A stretch of 64,000 bases of DNA from DASRWI01 sp035654655. GTDB lineage: Bacteria > Bacteroidota > Ignavibacteria > Ignavibacteriales > Ignavibacteriaceae. Position numbers and translations under genes: made by a program. The first letter of the stretch is position 1. Each line of letters starts with the position of its first letter. Location: positions 124,001 to 188,000 of the forward strand of contig DASRWI010000010.1 in NCBI GenBank assembly GCA_035654655.1, written 5' to 3'. Shown one piece after another: positions 18,046-27,098 of the stretch. Below the pieces are notes generated by a model. It was not told the DNA's origin and did no database searches. It worked only from the letters and a program-made list of their open reading frames with translations.

Positions 18046-21000
18046 TTAATTTTCTTTGGATTTATTATTCACAACAGCATTTATTGTAGGAGATAAAAGG
18101 CCAGGTACTTGGGAACTTTTGAATAAATTTAATCCTATATAATTAAAGTCCTCAGAAGAAACCCCCACATTCAAGTTTTGGTCTTCTATTAAATAACCGA
18201 TAGTGAACATACTGAAACCAACTGAATTATAATCATTAACATTTACATTACCATCACCATCCGCATCACCACTTAACATTCCAAAAACCGTATTTGTACC
18301 AGTTAAATCCATCAAAGGATTTGTTCCAAAAGCTTGAGTTTGTGATGTAGTAAAATCATACAATGCACTTGAAGGAGATAAAGGTATAACATTACTACTC
18401 ATTACAGCCAAATGATTTCTATGCCTTACAACGACATAATAATCTCCTGAATTTAATGAACTAAATTTTAAAGGACTTAAACCATCTAAATCAACTATTG
18501 CACCTGACTTAGTTAACAATCCGGCTCTAGTCATTACTTTTGTAGTAGTGCTAGTTCTTAATTCTACTAGTACCCAATCAACTACATCAGCATTTGGCAT
18601 ACTTGCAAGAGTAGAAGGTGTATAACCATAGGTTAAAGCAGGATAGGGAGTTGCAGAAGTAAGTGGCAACATTGAAAATTGATTTAAATAAGTTAACATT
18701 GTCCCATCAACCTGATAAGGACCTTGTAAAAATACTTTTAAATTTGCAACAACATATTTTATTTCAATCTGGAAATTTTGATTTGTTAAGTCAGTTTGAA
18801 TATTATCAATATGTATTAATGCTGGAGTAATAATATAGTCGGTTTTTGACGGAGTAATATCACCAGTCCATCCCATTGGTACAGAGAATGAATAATTACC
18901 CTGGGCATCTGTAGTTGTTGTTTTTGTGCCATTATCATTCCAAGTTATAGTAACATTCCCACCATCAACTGCGGGTAAAACTTGACCTGAAACAGTATAT
19001 AGAATTAAAGTAGGAGTAAATTCATAAGCTCCAATATCCGGCTTATTAACATCTCTCGTATTACCAAGAATATCAGTTGTAACTAAAGCAACAGGAGTAC
19101 CTTTTGCATTTAAATTTCCTGATAATGGATTATCAACATCCGGCTGCAAAGTAATTAAACTAAGTAAACCTGGGTTAGCTGAGACAGAATTAAGATCCTG
19201 ATTTGTAGCAGTTCTCCAAGCAGCTAAAGTTTGATAATTGGTTCCTGTGGACATTCCTGGATCAGCGCCGATATTAGCCATTATACTACTGATACCATTT
19301 GCATAAATTAAATTATTGTTAGAAGTCAAACCTGTTAAATTGGCAATAATCATTCCGTAATTTTTATAATATATGCTAACAGAAGTATCTGATCTTGCAT
19401 TAAATAAAAGATTATTTTTAAAGTTTACTGCACCAGTTCCACTTCTATAAAAACATGCTGAATTTCCTTTAACTACACCAACTCCACCTATATAAATAGA
19501 ATTATTATAAACACTCCCATTTGCTGATCCATAAGCAATTCCAAAAATTTTATCAGCATTGATGTTAGTGCCTGAAGCTTCTAATGAAATTACGTTATTA
19601 TAAATATTAAATAATCCACTTCCAGTAAGTGAAATACCTGAAGTAGATTGTCCTAAACTTGTTCCAGATCTTAAACCATAGATTTTGTTATTGAATATAT
19701 CTGTATTTGGAGAAAGATAAGTATAAATACCAATTGAGTAATTTGAACCGGTTGTTTGGAAAATTTCATTGCCGGAAATTATAAAATTAGAGCCACCTCT
19801 GTCTAAATGAATTCCATATTGACTAAAATTCTTAATTATGTTATTCCGAATTATATTCCCGGTTCCAGCAGCTGATACCCAAGAGCCAAAATAAATTCCT
19901 TTGCTTGCTGAAGAGGCATCAATAATACAATTCTCTATTATGTTGTCACTCCAGTTTTTTGGAAAAGTACCTGAAGCATCAGAAAAATTAATAACTGAAC
20001 CAGTTCCTTTTAAGGTTAATCTTTTAAGGATGATATTAGATGCACCAAAACTCAAATTAACTGCAGAATTTCCAGATGCTATTATATTTAATGAATTTGA
20101 CCCATCATTTAAACCATCGATTATTAAATTTTTAGTTCCTTTTAAGGTAATTATTGATGTACCGGATATTATCCTGTCACCTACAGGATTAATTGTTACT
20201 TTATAAGGCCCCCCAATATCATTCAACCATGTTGCTAATTGTTTAACACCAGTTTCATTTGTAATATCGGTTATTATATTTACAGTTAAATCACTTATCA
20301 ATTTGCCATCGTTTAAATCTTCAAATAAACCACCTGCATTACTCAAAGAAGTATAATCACCACCTACACCAATTGTTTTTGTCCCGGACAATAAAGCACC
20401 AGTTATTTTATATGCATTAGGAGTTGTTGGATAAGTAATTATTGTATTTACGCTTGTTGCTACTACACCTGTTGGTAAAGAATAAATATTTGGACTACCT
20501 TTCCAGGAAGCTTTATCTTGTGCAACAACAAAATAATAAACAGAATCTCTTGGAGTATTTGCACCAATTAAGGTTTGGTCAATAATAAATTTCCAAACAC
20601 CACTTGTTGAAGTTCCAGACATCTGAGTACCAGCTGCTGAATTGTAAATACCATTAAAGTTCTTCTTGAAATATATTCTTGGAACTGTTATAGTATCAAC
20701 TCCTCCTCCAATGGTTGCATACAATGTTCTGCTTAATAGAGAGTCTGAATTTGGTATAGTTGAATAAGTAATTGTTGGGGCAGTAACATCAGCAAAAAAA
20801 TTATATCTGGTATATTGCCCTGGTGAGATTGTAACATTATTATTTGCGGTAGTAAATGAACAAGTAGCAACAGTTGCACTTGTTGGAGTAACACTTGCAA
20901 AATCTGTTGTGGAAATACCAATTCCGACAGTGTACATGTTAGCGTTTGCAGGTACTGCAGGAGTACCATAAGTGAAAGTAATATTTCCTGATGTTTCACT

Positions 21001-21492
21001 TAATTGAACTTGGATTAAAGAATTTGCCGTACCTGTTAAATTTTTAGGAACTGGCAAATACCAATTTATGATTAAAATTCTACTTGGTGCAGTTCCTGTA
21101 ATTTTATAATATACACTTCCATTGGTCCCAGTTGCTAAATCATCCCAATAAGGAGCAATAATTGGAGATATTGAGCTTGTACTTAATTGATTTAAAGAGG
21201 CATTACCTGGTATAGGTGTATTCCCTAGAGTCATTACTCCATTTTCATTCACTGAAAATTGAGTATAAGCAATTCCTGCAAACCAGAAGGTAAAACCAAT
21301 ATCTGTTACTGCAGATGCAACTTCATTTGAATTAGGTCCAATCAACTGGGTATTTCCTGTTGAAATATCAGTTGGAGCAAAACCTGATCTACTAAATGAA
21401 TAATTAGTAGAAATTATTTGTGCCTGTATGTTTATTCCTAAACATACAAAGGCCACGATGAGCGAGATAAAAAAAGTAAACTTTCTTTCCAT
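18046..21492 (-). CDS. Large secreted beta-helix protein with C-terminal dockerin-like domain
   Basis: A 1148-residue exported protein. Signal peptide 1-24; residues about 25-240 contain WFAGIAYTQFSVNENGVMTLG and APYWDDLATG, a lectin/nidogen-like beta domain; about 450-780 is a right-handed beta-helix with many N-N-I-I repeats; about 830-910 is a carboxypeptidase-regulatory-like domain (VSGQVLPAVDGGNVTITW). The C-terminus lacks a T9SS sorting domain and instead has two calcium-loop motifs: DADGDGNVNVND and DQNLNVGVSSED, each followed by a helix, as in dockerins. It starts 22 bases after the receiver-protein stop and runs into the cohesin-like gene, so regulator and secreted proteins appear to share a transcript. 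Ligand is unknown. Confidence 0.82.
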   Translation of the reverse strand: MERKFTFFISLIVAFVCLGINIQAQIISTNYSFSRSGFAPTDISTGNTQLIGPNSNEVASAVTDIGFTFWFAGIAYTQFSVNENGVMTLGNTPIPGNASLNQLSTSSISPIIAPYWDDLATGTNGSVYYKITGTAPSRILIINWYLPVPKNLTGTANSLIQVQLSETSGNITFTYGTPAVPANANMYTVGIGISTTDFASVTPTSATVATCSFTTANNNVTISPGQYTRYNFFADVTAPTITYSTIPNSDSLLSRTLYATIGGGVDTITVPRIYFKKNFNGIYNSAAGTQMSGTSTSGVWKFIIDQTLIGANTPRDSVYYFVVAQDKASWKGSPNIYSLPTGVVATSVNTIITYPTTPNAYKITGALLSGTKTIGVGGDYTSLSNAGGLFEDLNDGKLISDLTVNIITDITNETGVKQLATWLNDIGGPYKVTINPVGDRIISGTSIITLKGTKNLIIDGLNDGSNSLNIIASGNSAVNLSFGASNIILKRLTLKGTGSVINFSDASGTFPKNWSDNIIENCIIDASSASKGIYFGSWVSAAGTGNIIRNNIIKNFSQYGIHLDRGGSNFIISGNEIFQTTGSNYSIGIYTYLSPNTDIFNNKIYGLRSGTSLGQSTSGISLTGSGLFNIYNNVISLEASGTNINADKIFGIAYGSANGSVYNNSIYIGGVGVVKGNSACFYRSGTGAVNFKNNLLFNARSDTSVSIYYKNYGMIIANLTGLTSNNNLIYANGISSIMANIGADPGMSTGTNYQTLAAWRTATNQDLNSVSANPGLLSLITLQPDVDNPLSGNLNAKGTPVALVTTDILGNTRDVNKPDIGAYEFTPTLILYTVSGQVLPAVDGGNVTITWNDNGTKTTTTDAQGNYSFSVPMGWTGDITPSKTDYIITPALIHIDNIQTDLTNQNFQIEIKYVVANLKVFLQGPYQVDGTMLTYLNQFSMLPLTSATPYPALTYGYTPSTLASMPNADVVDWVLVELRTSTTTKVMTRAGLLTKSGAIVDLDGLSPLKFSSLNSGDYYVVVRHRNHLAVMSSNVIPLSPSSALYDFTTSQTQAFGTNPLMDLTGTNTVFGMLSGDADGDGNVNVNDYNSVGFSMFTIGYLIEDQNLNVGVSSEDFNYIGLNLFKSSQVPGLLSPTINAVVNNKSKEN

Positions 21493-21514
21493 TAGAACTA
21501 CCTTTATATGATTT

Positions 21515-21910
21515 TCAAAAAAATGATTTATTTAAATAGCTTTGTTTTTCTTGTACACATCTAATGGTGTCTAATAATTCGTTCATACTAAAAGGATTGT
21601 ATATATAATCATCGGCTCCGAGTGCTAATCCAATTTTTATTTTTTCAGTTTCTAATTTTCCAGTCAAAAAGATAAAAGGGATTGCTGAGGTTTCAGGATT
21701 TTCTTTCAAATTCTTTAATAAGTTAAACCCATCAACAAGGGGAATGTGAATATCTGCAAGTATTAAGTCGGGTAACTGTTTAGATGCTATATTATAACCT
21801 TCTAACCCATTTTCAGCTAGAAGTACAATAAAGCCATTATGAGCAAGAATTTGCTTTAAATTGCTTCTTAAGTCTAAATCGCTTTCTACAACTAATATAA
21901 TTTTATTCAC
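21515..21910 (-). CDS. Receiver-domain-only response regulator
   Basis: A 131-residue CheY-like protein with no output domain. The phosphoacceptor Asp53 lies in LILADIHIP and the switch Thr83 in FLTGK. The acidic pocket reads VVESD rather than the usual DD. The normally invariant Lys of the KPF motif is Asn105 (DDYIYNPF), so phosphorylation chemistry or switching may be altered. The start codon is GTG, the only available one, without a visible Shine-Dalgarno sequence. An inverted repeat abuts the start. It is flanked by the LytTR regulator (138 bases upstream) and the secreted protein gene (22 bases downstream). Confidence 0.88.
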   Translation of the reverse strand: MNKIILVVESDLDLRSNLKQILAHNGFIVLLAENGLEGYNIASKQLPDLILADIHIPLVDGFNLLKNLKENPETSAIPFIFLTGKLETEKIKIGLALGADDYIYNPFSMNELLDTIRCVQEKQSYLNKSFF

Positions 21911-21938
21911 AGTTAAATTTTATTTTTTAATTTAACTG
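21910..21938 (-). promoter_or_regulatory. Inverted repeat abutting the start codon of the receiver gene
   Basis: A 10-bp perfect inverted repeat, CAGTTAAATT and AATTTAACTG, around a 9-nt A/T loop. Its edge touches the GTG start at 21908-21910. It has no T run after it on the minus strand, so it is more likely a translation-control hairpin or operator than a terminator; this is inference. Confidence 0.45.
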
Positions 21939-22002
21939 CAATTTTATAGGCTTTTATGTTTAAACTTTAATGAAATGTAATTAAGAACAATAATTTGTTC
22001 CG

Positions 22003-22027
22003 AACGGTTAATTTGAGGAACTAACGG
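22003..22027 (-). promoter_or_regulatory. Candidate LytTR operator (direct repeat)
   Basis: On the minus strand two direct repeats TTCCGTTAG and AACCGTTCG have a 20-bp period. LytTR regulators such as AlgR bind paired repeats with a CCGTT core spaced about two helical turns. The site lies about 93 bases upstream of the receiver gene and just after the LytTR gene. Binding is inferred. Confidence 0.4.
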
Positions 22028-22048
22028 AAATGGAAAAGATGGGAATAC

Positions 22049-22813
22049 TTATTTAATTAATTTTTCTCTTAATATGGATGAATACCTTCTGCTTATAATA
22101 AAGGGTTTATCAATATTTTTTATGTAAATAATAAAACTGGAATTAGTCCATTTTTCCATTTTCCCTATGTAATCAATATTGATAATAGTAGAGCGGTGTA
22201 TTCTCATAAATTTATTATCAGGTAATTGAGTTTCCCAATTTGAAATTGCTTTACGGACTAAATATGATTTACCATCAATTAATTTAACTGTAGAGTATTG
22301 TTTTTCTGCAATAATAGCTGCTATATCTGAAACATTAACAAAATAAGTTTTATCGTTAACCTGAATAAATAATTTTTCATCAAAATTAAGTTTCTTTGTA
22401 GTACCATCATAATCAGGAATTTCAATATCTGATTTTAATAGTTCAATTCTTTTCAATCTTGCTTTAATTGCATTTAAAAGTTCATCAGCATCAAAGGGTT
22501 TTAACAAATAATCATCTGCCCCTTGGTTCATTCCTTTTCGAATATCATCTTTATCTGCTTTAGCGGTTAAAAAGATGAAAGGAATACTTTTAGTATCTTC
22601 ATCTTTAGACAACTCGGATAAAACCTGATAACCATCTTTCCCATTCATCATAATATCACATATAATTAGGTCCGGGAGATTTTTTTTAACAACTTTAATT
22701 CCTTCAATTCCATTTGAGGCATTACTTACAATAAATCCTTCTTCACTTAAAAGTGCAATAATATTTTGACGTAAAAATTCATCATCTTCAATAATCGAAA
22801 TTTTAGTACTCAT
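22049..22813 (-). CDS. LytTR-family response regulator
   Basis: A 254-residue two-domain regulator. The receiver has the acidic pocket IIEDDE, phosphoacceptor Asp53 (LIICDIMM), switch Thr in FLTAK and an intact KPF. The C-terminal domain (about residues 150-250) is a LytTR DNA-binding domain, recognisable from VSDIAAIIAEKQYSTVKL, YLVRKAISNWE, FMRIHRSTIINIDYI and ISRRYSSILREKL. The gene overlaps the histidine kinase by 4 bases (ATGA at 22810-22813), so the two form a coupled sensor-regulator pair. The likely targets are the downstream receiver and secreted protein genes, judged from context only. Confidence 0.93.
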   Translation of the reverse strand: MSTKISIIEDDEFLRQNIIALLSEEGFIVSNASNGIEGIKVVKKNLPDLIICDIMMNGKDGYQVLSELSKDEDTKSIPFIFLTAKADKDDIRKGMNQGADDYLLKPFDADELLNAIKARLKRIELLKSDIEIPDYDGTTKKLNFDEKLFIQVNDKTYFVNVSDIAAIIAEKQYSTVKLIDGKSYLVRKAISNWETQLPDNKFMRIHRSTIINIDYIGKMEKWTNSSFIIYIKNIDKPFIISRRYSSILREKLIK

Positions 22814-25755
22814 AAAAGAACCTTTGGAATATTAACAATAAATTTTGTGCCCTTATTTAATTTAGTTATATATTCAATTTTCCCTTTATGCATTTCTACC
22901 GCTCTATGAACAATAGATAAACCCAATCCGGTCCCAGGAATATCACCTGTATTTTTTGATCTATGGAATGGTTCAAATAAATGTTTTTTATCATCAGATG
23001 GAATTCCTATACCTTCATCACTAATAGTAATTTGAATATCCGAAACATTACCCGTTACGCTAAAATGTACATTGCCACCATTTGGTGAATACTTAAAGGC
23101 ATTTGATAGAAGATTTTCCAGAATGAACTGCATTAATTTTTTATCTAATTTATAGTTGTCTCTTTCACATTCATAGATAAAAGTAAATTTATGGTTTATT
23201 GTTGCCAGATGTTTCACTTCTTCATAAACATTGCTGCATAATTTCCTTAAATCAAAATCTTCAGGATTCAAAGATATTATTCCGCTTTCAGAACGACTTA
23301 TTATTAATATATCATCTAATAATTTAGTAAGGTGTTGAACTGATTTCTTTATCCTTTCAAAATGTATATCTAATTCTTCATCGTTCCACTTTTTCCTATA
23401 TCTTTGCACTAATTGCATTGAGGATAGTATTGAAGAAAGGGGAGTACGAAATTCGTGAGAGGTGGTAGATATGAATCTGGTTTTTAGAATGTTTAGCTCT
23501 TTTTCTTTTTCTAAAGATTCTTTTAAGAGCATTTCAACTTGTTTACCTTTTTCAATTTCAAGTTCAAGTTTTGAATTAGTAATTGCTAACTTTTCAGTTC
23601 TTGTTCTTACTAATTCTTCAAGATGATTCCTATAAATATCAATTTCTTTTTGAGCAAGTACTTGTTCAGTTATATCCTTTATGATTCCTAAAGAGCTGTA
23701 GGGGCCTTTGTCGTTATAATAATGTGTACATCTATCATGGACAAACCTTATTTTACCATCTGGAGAAATTATTCTATGGTCGATACTAAATATTTCTTTA
23801 TTGTTTAATGATCTCTGATATTCTTCAGTTATTTTATCCAAATCATCAGGATGAGTTAAGCTAAAAAATTCTTCAATAGAACCGCTAAATGATTTTGGTT
23901 CTATCCCAAATATCTTACAAGTTTCATTCGACCATTGGAGTTTATTATTTATTAAGTCATAGTGCCAATGACCAACATTAGCAACTTCCTGGGCTTTTTC
24001 CAGAACTTCATTAACAAACTTTAATGCATTTGTTCTTTCTATTACAAGTTCTTCTAAATGGTCCTTATGTTTTCTTAATTCAGATTCGGCAATATCTTTG
24101 GCTTCTTTTAAATTCAAAACAGAAATACCATATGCCAGGTTATTGGCTAATTCTAATAATAAATTCACTTCATCATAAGAAAAAGCATCAACTTCTTTTG
24201 AATATATTGTAATAGCTCCAATGACATCATTATTGGTTTTCATTGGTAAAGCAACAGAAGATCGAAATCCATTTCCTATTGCTGAATTTAACCAGGGTTT
24301 AAAATTATTATCCTTGTACATATCTTTACATATGTAAGGCTTACCGGTTCTTATTGCAGTACCTGTAGGACCTCTTCCTCTTTCATTATCATCCCAGGAT
24401 ATTTTAAGATTGGCAATGTAATCTTTTTCAAAACCTCCTAATGCAATTGGTTGAACAGTTTTTTCAGCATTATTTAAAGCCAAGCCTATCCAAACCATAG
24501 AATGCCCACAATCTTCAATAATAATCTTACAAATATTATTTATAATATTTTTCTGATTATCTGAATGTAATATTACTTCTGAAGAATGTCTTAGAGCATT
24601 CAATGTTCTATACATTCTATACAGTTGTTCTTCCTGTTTTTTTTGCTGAGTGATGTCCTCCTTAATTGCAATGAAGTGAGTTATATTTTCATTTGAATCT
24701 TTTACTGGAGAAATATTTATTTTTTCCCAATAAAGTTCTCCATCTTTCTTTTTATTTAATAAAGAACCATGCCATTCCTTCCCACTTAAAATAGTCTTCC
24801 ACAATTCCCTATAGACTTCCGGTTTGGTATTACCAGATTGCATTATTTTTGGGTTCAATCCATACACTTCTTCATATTCATAACCTGTAACTTCAGTAAA
24901 TTTGGGATTTACATATTCAATTGTTCCTTTATTATCTGTAATAACAATAGTATTAGGACTTTGATTTATTGCATGAGATAGCTTATTTAAATGTGATTCA
25001 ATTTTTTTACGCTCGGTTAAATCAGTACCATAGATACGAAGAACCCCTAAGTTTCTCACGAAATGCATATTTATCCCAAATATTCTTTTATCTACATCAA
25101 TTTCTTCATAAAATTTATGATCTTCCTTCAGAGATTTACAAATTTTTCTTATTTCATCAATGTCCTGTGGAAGGAAAGCATGATATTGATTTGTTAAATT
25201 TAATTGATCAATAATCGTAATTAAAGCTTTATTGTAATATTTAATATTACCATCTAAATCAATTTCAATTATTGGATTTGGATTTAAGTTAGGGAAAGTA
25301 GCAAGATGTTCAATTTGTTCTTGACTTAATTTTATTTCTGTAAAATCTTTTGCATGGACTGAAACACCAATAATTTTTCCTAAATCATTTTTAACAGGGG
25401 AATGAATTAAATGAAGATATTTTCTATTATTTTCCTCTCCAAAACTTTCTTTAACTGTTACTTTTTCGCCTTTTAATGATTTGTCAATATTTAACTTAGC
25501 TCGTTCTTTTAAGTCGTAAATAGAATGGTAATCTAAAATGTTTTTCCCCAGTTTAATGTCGACATTAAAGAGAGCCTTCATTAATTTTGAATGGCTATTG
25601 TTGAAAAAGGTATAATTATAATTTAAATCTACAGAAAAGAAAGGGTCATCAAGATTATCGAAAATAATGTTTAAAGGAAAGTTATCCTTTTCAATTTTAT
25701 TATTTGTTAAAAGCGAATCTGAGGATGTTGAATCTGAACTATTATCACGAAGCAT
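22810..25755 (-). CDS. Cytoplasmic PAS/GAF sensor histidine kinase
   Basis: A 981-residue histidine kinase with no signal peptide or membrane segment. Order: PAS (about 25-140), PAS (about 148-250), PAS with PAC (about 255-372), GAF (about 390-550), PAS (about 585-700), coiled coil (700-760), HisKA with phosphoacceptor His767 in SHEFRTPLSS, and HATPase with N box near 881 (NLLSNAFKYSP), G1 DEGIGIP (913-919) and G2 GTGLGLS (941-947). The third PAS resembles redox or aromatic-sensing PAS domains (MQSGNTKPEVYRELW), but the ligand is not evident. It lacks a receiver domain; its partner is the overlapping LytTR gene. Confidence 0.94.
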   Translation of the reverse strand: MLRDNSSDSTSSDSLLTNNKIEKDNFPLNIIFDNLDDPFFSVDLNYNYTFFNNSHSKLMKALFNVDIKLGKNILDYHSIYDLKERAKLNIDKSLKGEKVTVKESFGEENNRKYLHLIHSPVKNDLGKIIGVSVHAKDFTEIKLSQEQIEHLATFPNLNPNPIIEIDLDGNIKYYNKALITIIDQLNLTNQYHAFLPQDIDEIRKICKSLKEDHKFYEEIDVDKRIFGINMHFVRNLGVLRIYGTDLTERKKIESHLNKLSHAINQSPNTIVITDNKGTIEYVNPKFTEVTGYEYEEVYGLNPKIMQSGNTKPEVYRELWKTILSGKEWHGSLLNKKKDGELYWEKINISPVKDSNENITHFIAIKEDITQQKKQEEQLYRMYRTLNALRHSSEVILHSDNQKNIINNICKIIIEDCGHSMVWIGLALNNAEKTVQPIALGGFEKDYIANLKISWDDNERGRGPTGTAIRTGKPYICKDMYKDNNFKPWLNSAIGNGFRSSVALPMKTNNDVIGAITIYSKEVDAFSYDEVNLLLELANNLAYGISVLNLKEAKDIAESELRKHKDHLEELVIERTNALKFVNEVLEKAQEVANVGHWHYDLINNKLQWSNETCKIFGIEPKSFSGSIEEFFSLTHPDDLDKITEEYQRSLNNKEIFSIDHRIISPDGKIRFVHDRCTHYYNDKGPYSSLGIIKDITEQVLAQKEIDIYRNHLEELVRTRTEKLAITNSKLELEIEKGKQVEMLLKESLEKEKELNILKTRFISTTSHEFRTPLSSILSSMQLVQRYRKKWNDEELDIHFERIKKSVQHLTKLLDDILIISRSESGIISLNPEDFDLRKLCSNVYEEVKHLATINHKFTFIYECERDNYKLDKKLMQFILENLLSNAFKYSPNGGNVHFSVTGNVSDIQITISDEGIGIPSDDKKHLFEPFHRSKNTGDIPGTGLGLSIVHRAVEMHKGKIEYITKLNKGTKFIVNIPKVLL

Positions 25756-25838
25756 AACTTTTTACATTTTTAAGCATTTATAGATACGTTAAGATAAAGA
25801 GCAGATATATTATAGGCAAGAAAAAAATATAAGTTAAA

Positions 25839-25874
25839 TAGGGACAATCCAATTACCTTAAAGGATTGTCCCTA
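25839..25874 (-). terminator. Terminator of the small T9SS protein gene
   Basis: A 12-bp perfect stem (25839-25850 with 25863-25874) lies 12 bases after the stop at 25886 and is followed on the minus strand by a weak T-rich stretch (TTTAACTT). Confidence 0.65.
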
Positions 25875-25885
25875 AAATTTATGTA

Positions 25886-26557
25886 TTATTTTAATAATAT
25901 CATTTTCTTTGTTGAAGAAAAGTTCCCTGATTCTATTCTATAAAAATAAGCACCACTTGGGAGTTGAGAAGCATTGAAAGTGACTTCGTAATTCCCGGCA
26001 GATTTCATTTCATTTAGCAAAGATGCAACTTCTTTTCCTTCAATATCATAAATTTTTAAAGTAGTGAATGAAGATTGTGGAATAGAAAATCTTATCATTG
26101 TTGAAGGATTAAACGGATTTGGATAATTTGAGTACAAATTATATTCCAAAGGGATTGAATTATCAAACTTTTCATTGACACCAGTTATATTTATACTAAC
26201 AGTAGTTGAACCATATCTACGAGCTGGGTTTTTATAGCCTGCATTAATCGTATAAGTACCTGCTCCAGGAGCCGTTAATGTAAATGGATTGCTGCTTGTA
26301 GAATTATTTACAGCAACAACAACTCCATTTGTATCCACTAATTCACCTGCAACAGAACCTGATGCACCAGAAACAGAAATACGTATTTGATTATTAGTCA
26401 ATACTGTAGCGGTCACAATTCCTGAAGTTAAGGTATGGCATCCACTTCCAGCGCATCCAGGGGATGTTCCATTAAAACTTGGTTGTGATTTCGTTTGGTT
26501 TAAAGAAAATAAGATTACCCCTAATGCAACAAATATTAATAAAAAAGAATATTTCAT
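25886..26557 (-). CDS. Small secreted T9SS protein with a CX4CH motif
   Basis: A 223-residue exported protein. The signal peptide spans about 1-24. Shortly after it comes GCAGSGCHTL, with Cys35, Cys40 and His41, a CX4CH arrangement. The middle (about 45-125) is a beta domain with GAGTYTINAGYKNPARRYGST, similar to reelin/choice-of-anchor V-type regions in this phylum, where a CxxCH-like motif often occurs at the same place. The C-terminus is a T9SS type A sorting domain (NYPNPFNPSTMI). The CX4CH may bind heme or form a disulfide. The gene stands alone, with its own terminator. Confidence 0.85.
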   Translation of the reverse strand: MKYSFLLIFVALGVILFSLNQTKSQPSFNGTSPGCAGSGCHTLTSGIVTATVLTNNQIRISVSGASGSVAGELVDTNGVVVAVNNSTSSNPFTLTAPGAGTYTINAGYKNPARRYGSTTVSINITGVNEKFDNSIPLEYNLYSNYPNPFNPSTMIRFSIPQSSFTTLKIYDIEGKEVASLLNEMKSAGNYEVTFNASQLPSGAYFYRIESGNFSSTKKMILLK

Positions 26558-26653
26558 AAAACACCTTTAATTTAATCTTAGTTCAATTATAAAATCAGTT
26601 TAGATACTTAATAAATAATATAAAATTTAGTTTTTAGTAATAATAGGTAAAAA

Positions 26654-26685
26654 TTTTGTACAAATTCAATATTTAAGTATATTTG
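26654..26685 (+). promoter_or_regulatory. Bacteroidota-type promoter of tRNA-Ser(GGA)
   Basis: TTTTG (26654-26658), a 19-base spacer and TATATTTG (26678-26685) match the TTTG-N19-TAnnTTTG consensus exactly. The tRNA begins 12 bases later, which places transcription start just before it. Confidence 0.8.
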
Positions 26686-26697
26686 TAACCTCTTTAC

Positions 26698-26784
26698 GGA
26701 AAGGTGCAGGAGTGGTTGAACTGGCACGCCTGGAAAGCGTGTGTACGTTTAGGCGTACCGAGGGTTCGAATCCCTCTCTTTCCG
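26698..26784 (+). tRNA. tRNA-Ser (anticodon GGA)
   Basis: An 87-nt class II tRNA. Acceptor GGAAAGG/TCTTTCC with discriminator G, D-stem CAG/CTG, anticodon stem CACGC/GCGTG with loop CTGGAAA, variable arm GTACG/CGTAC, and T-arm GAGGG-TTCGAAT-CCCTC. CCA is not encoded. This copy is intact; its 3' third is repeated in broken form at 27099-27152, beyond a GIY-YIG gene. Confidence 0.96.
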
Positions 26785-26851
26785 CAAGTTAAGAAATGTT
26801 TGACCCAATAATTTATTTCCGGCATTAATCCCAATTCAAAATAAAATCAAA

Positions 26852-27094
26852 ATGTTTTTTACTTACATAATTAAAAGTCTAAAAGATTCTTCTTACTATT
26901 ATGGTTCAACTTCTAATTTAGAAAATAGATTAAAACTTCATAATGGAGGAAAATCAAAGTACACTAAAAGTAAAAGACCATGGATTTTACACTACAAAGA
27001 AGAATTTGAAACTAGAACAGAAGCTGTAAAAAAAGAAATGTTTTTTAAAACTTTAGAAGGTTATATCTGGTTAAAAGATAATGAAATAATATAA
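26852..27094 (+). CDS. Small GIY-YIG nuclease
   Basis: An 80-residue single-domain GIY-YIG protein. The two signature strands read TYIIKS and YYYGST; the helix NLENRLKLHNGG carries the Arg and His expected in the active site, and TEAVKKEMFFKTLEGYIWL the conserved Glu and aromatic tail. Single-domain members are often called UPF0213/YhbQ-like; others are homing nucleases that cleave DNA. Here the gene lies between an intact tRNA-Ser(GGA) and a broken copy of that tRNA's 3' end, only 4 bases from the latter. A decayed paralogue sits in the same setting at 28062. No Shine-Dalgarno sequence is visible. Confidence 0.9.
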   Translation: MFFTYIIKSLKDSSYYYGSTSNLENRLKLHNGGKSKYTKSKRPWILHYKEEFETRTEAVKKEMFFKTLEGYIWLKDNEII

Positions 27095-27098
27095 TTTT

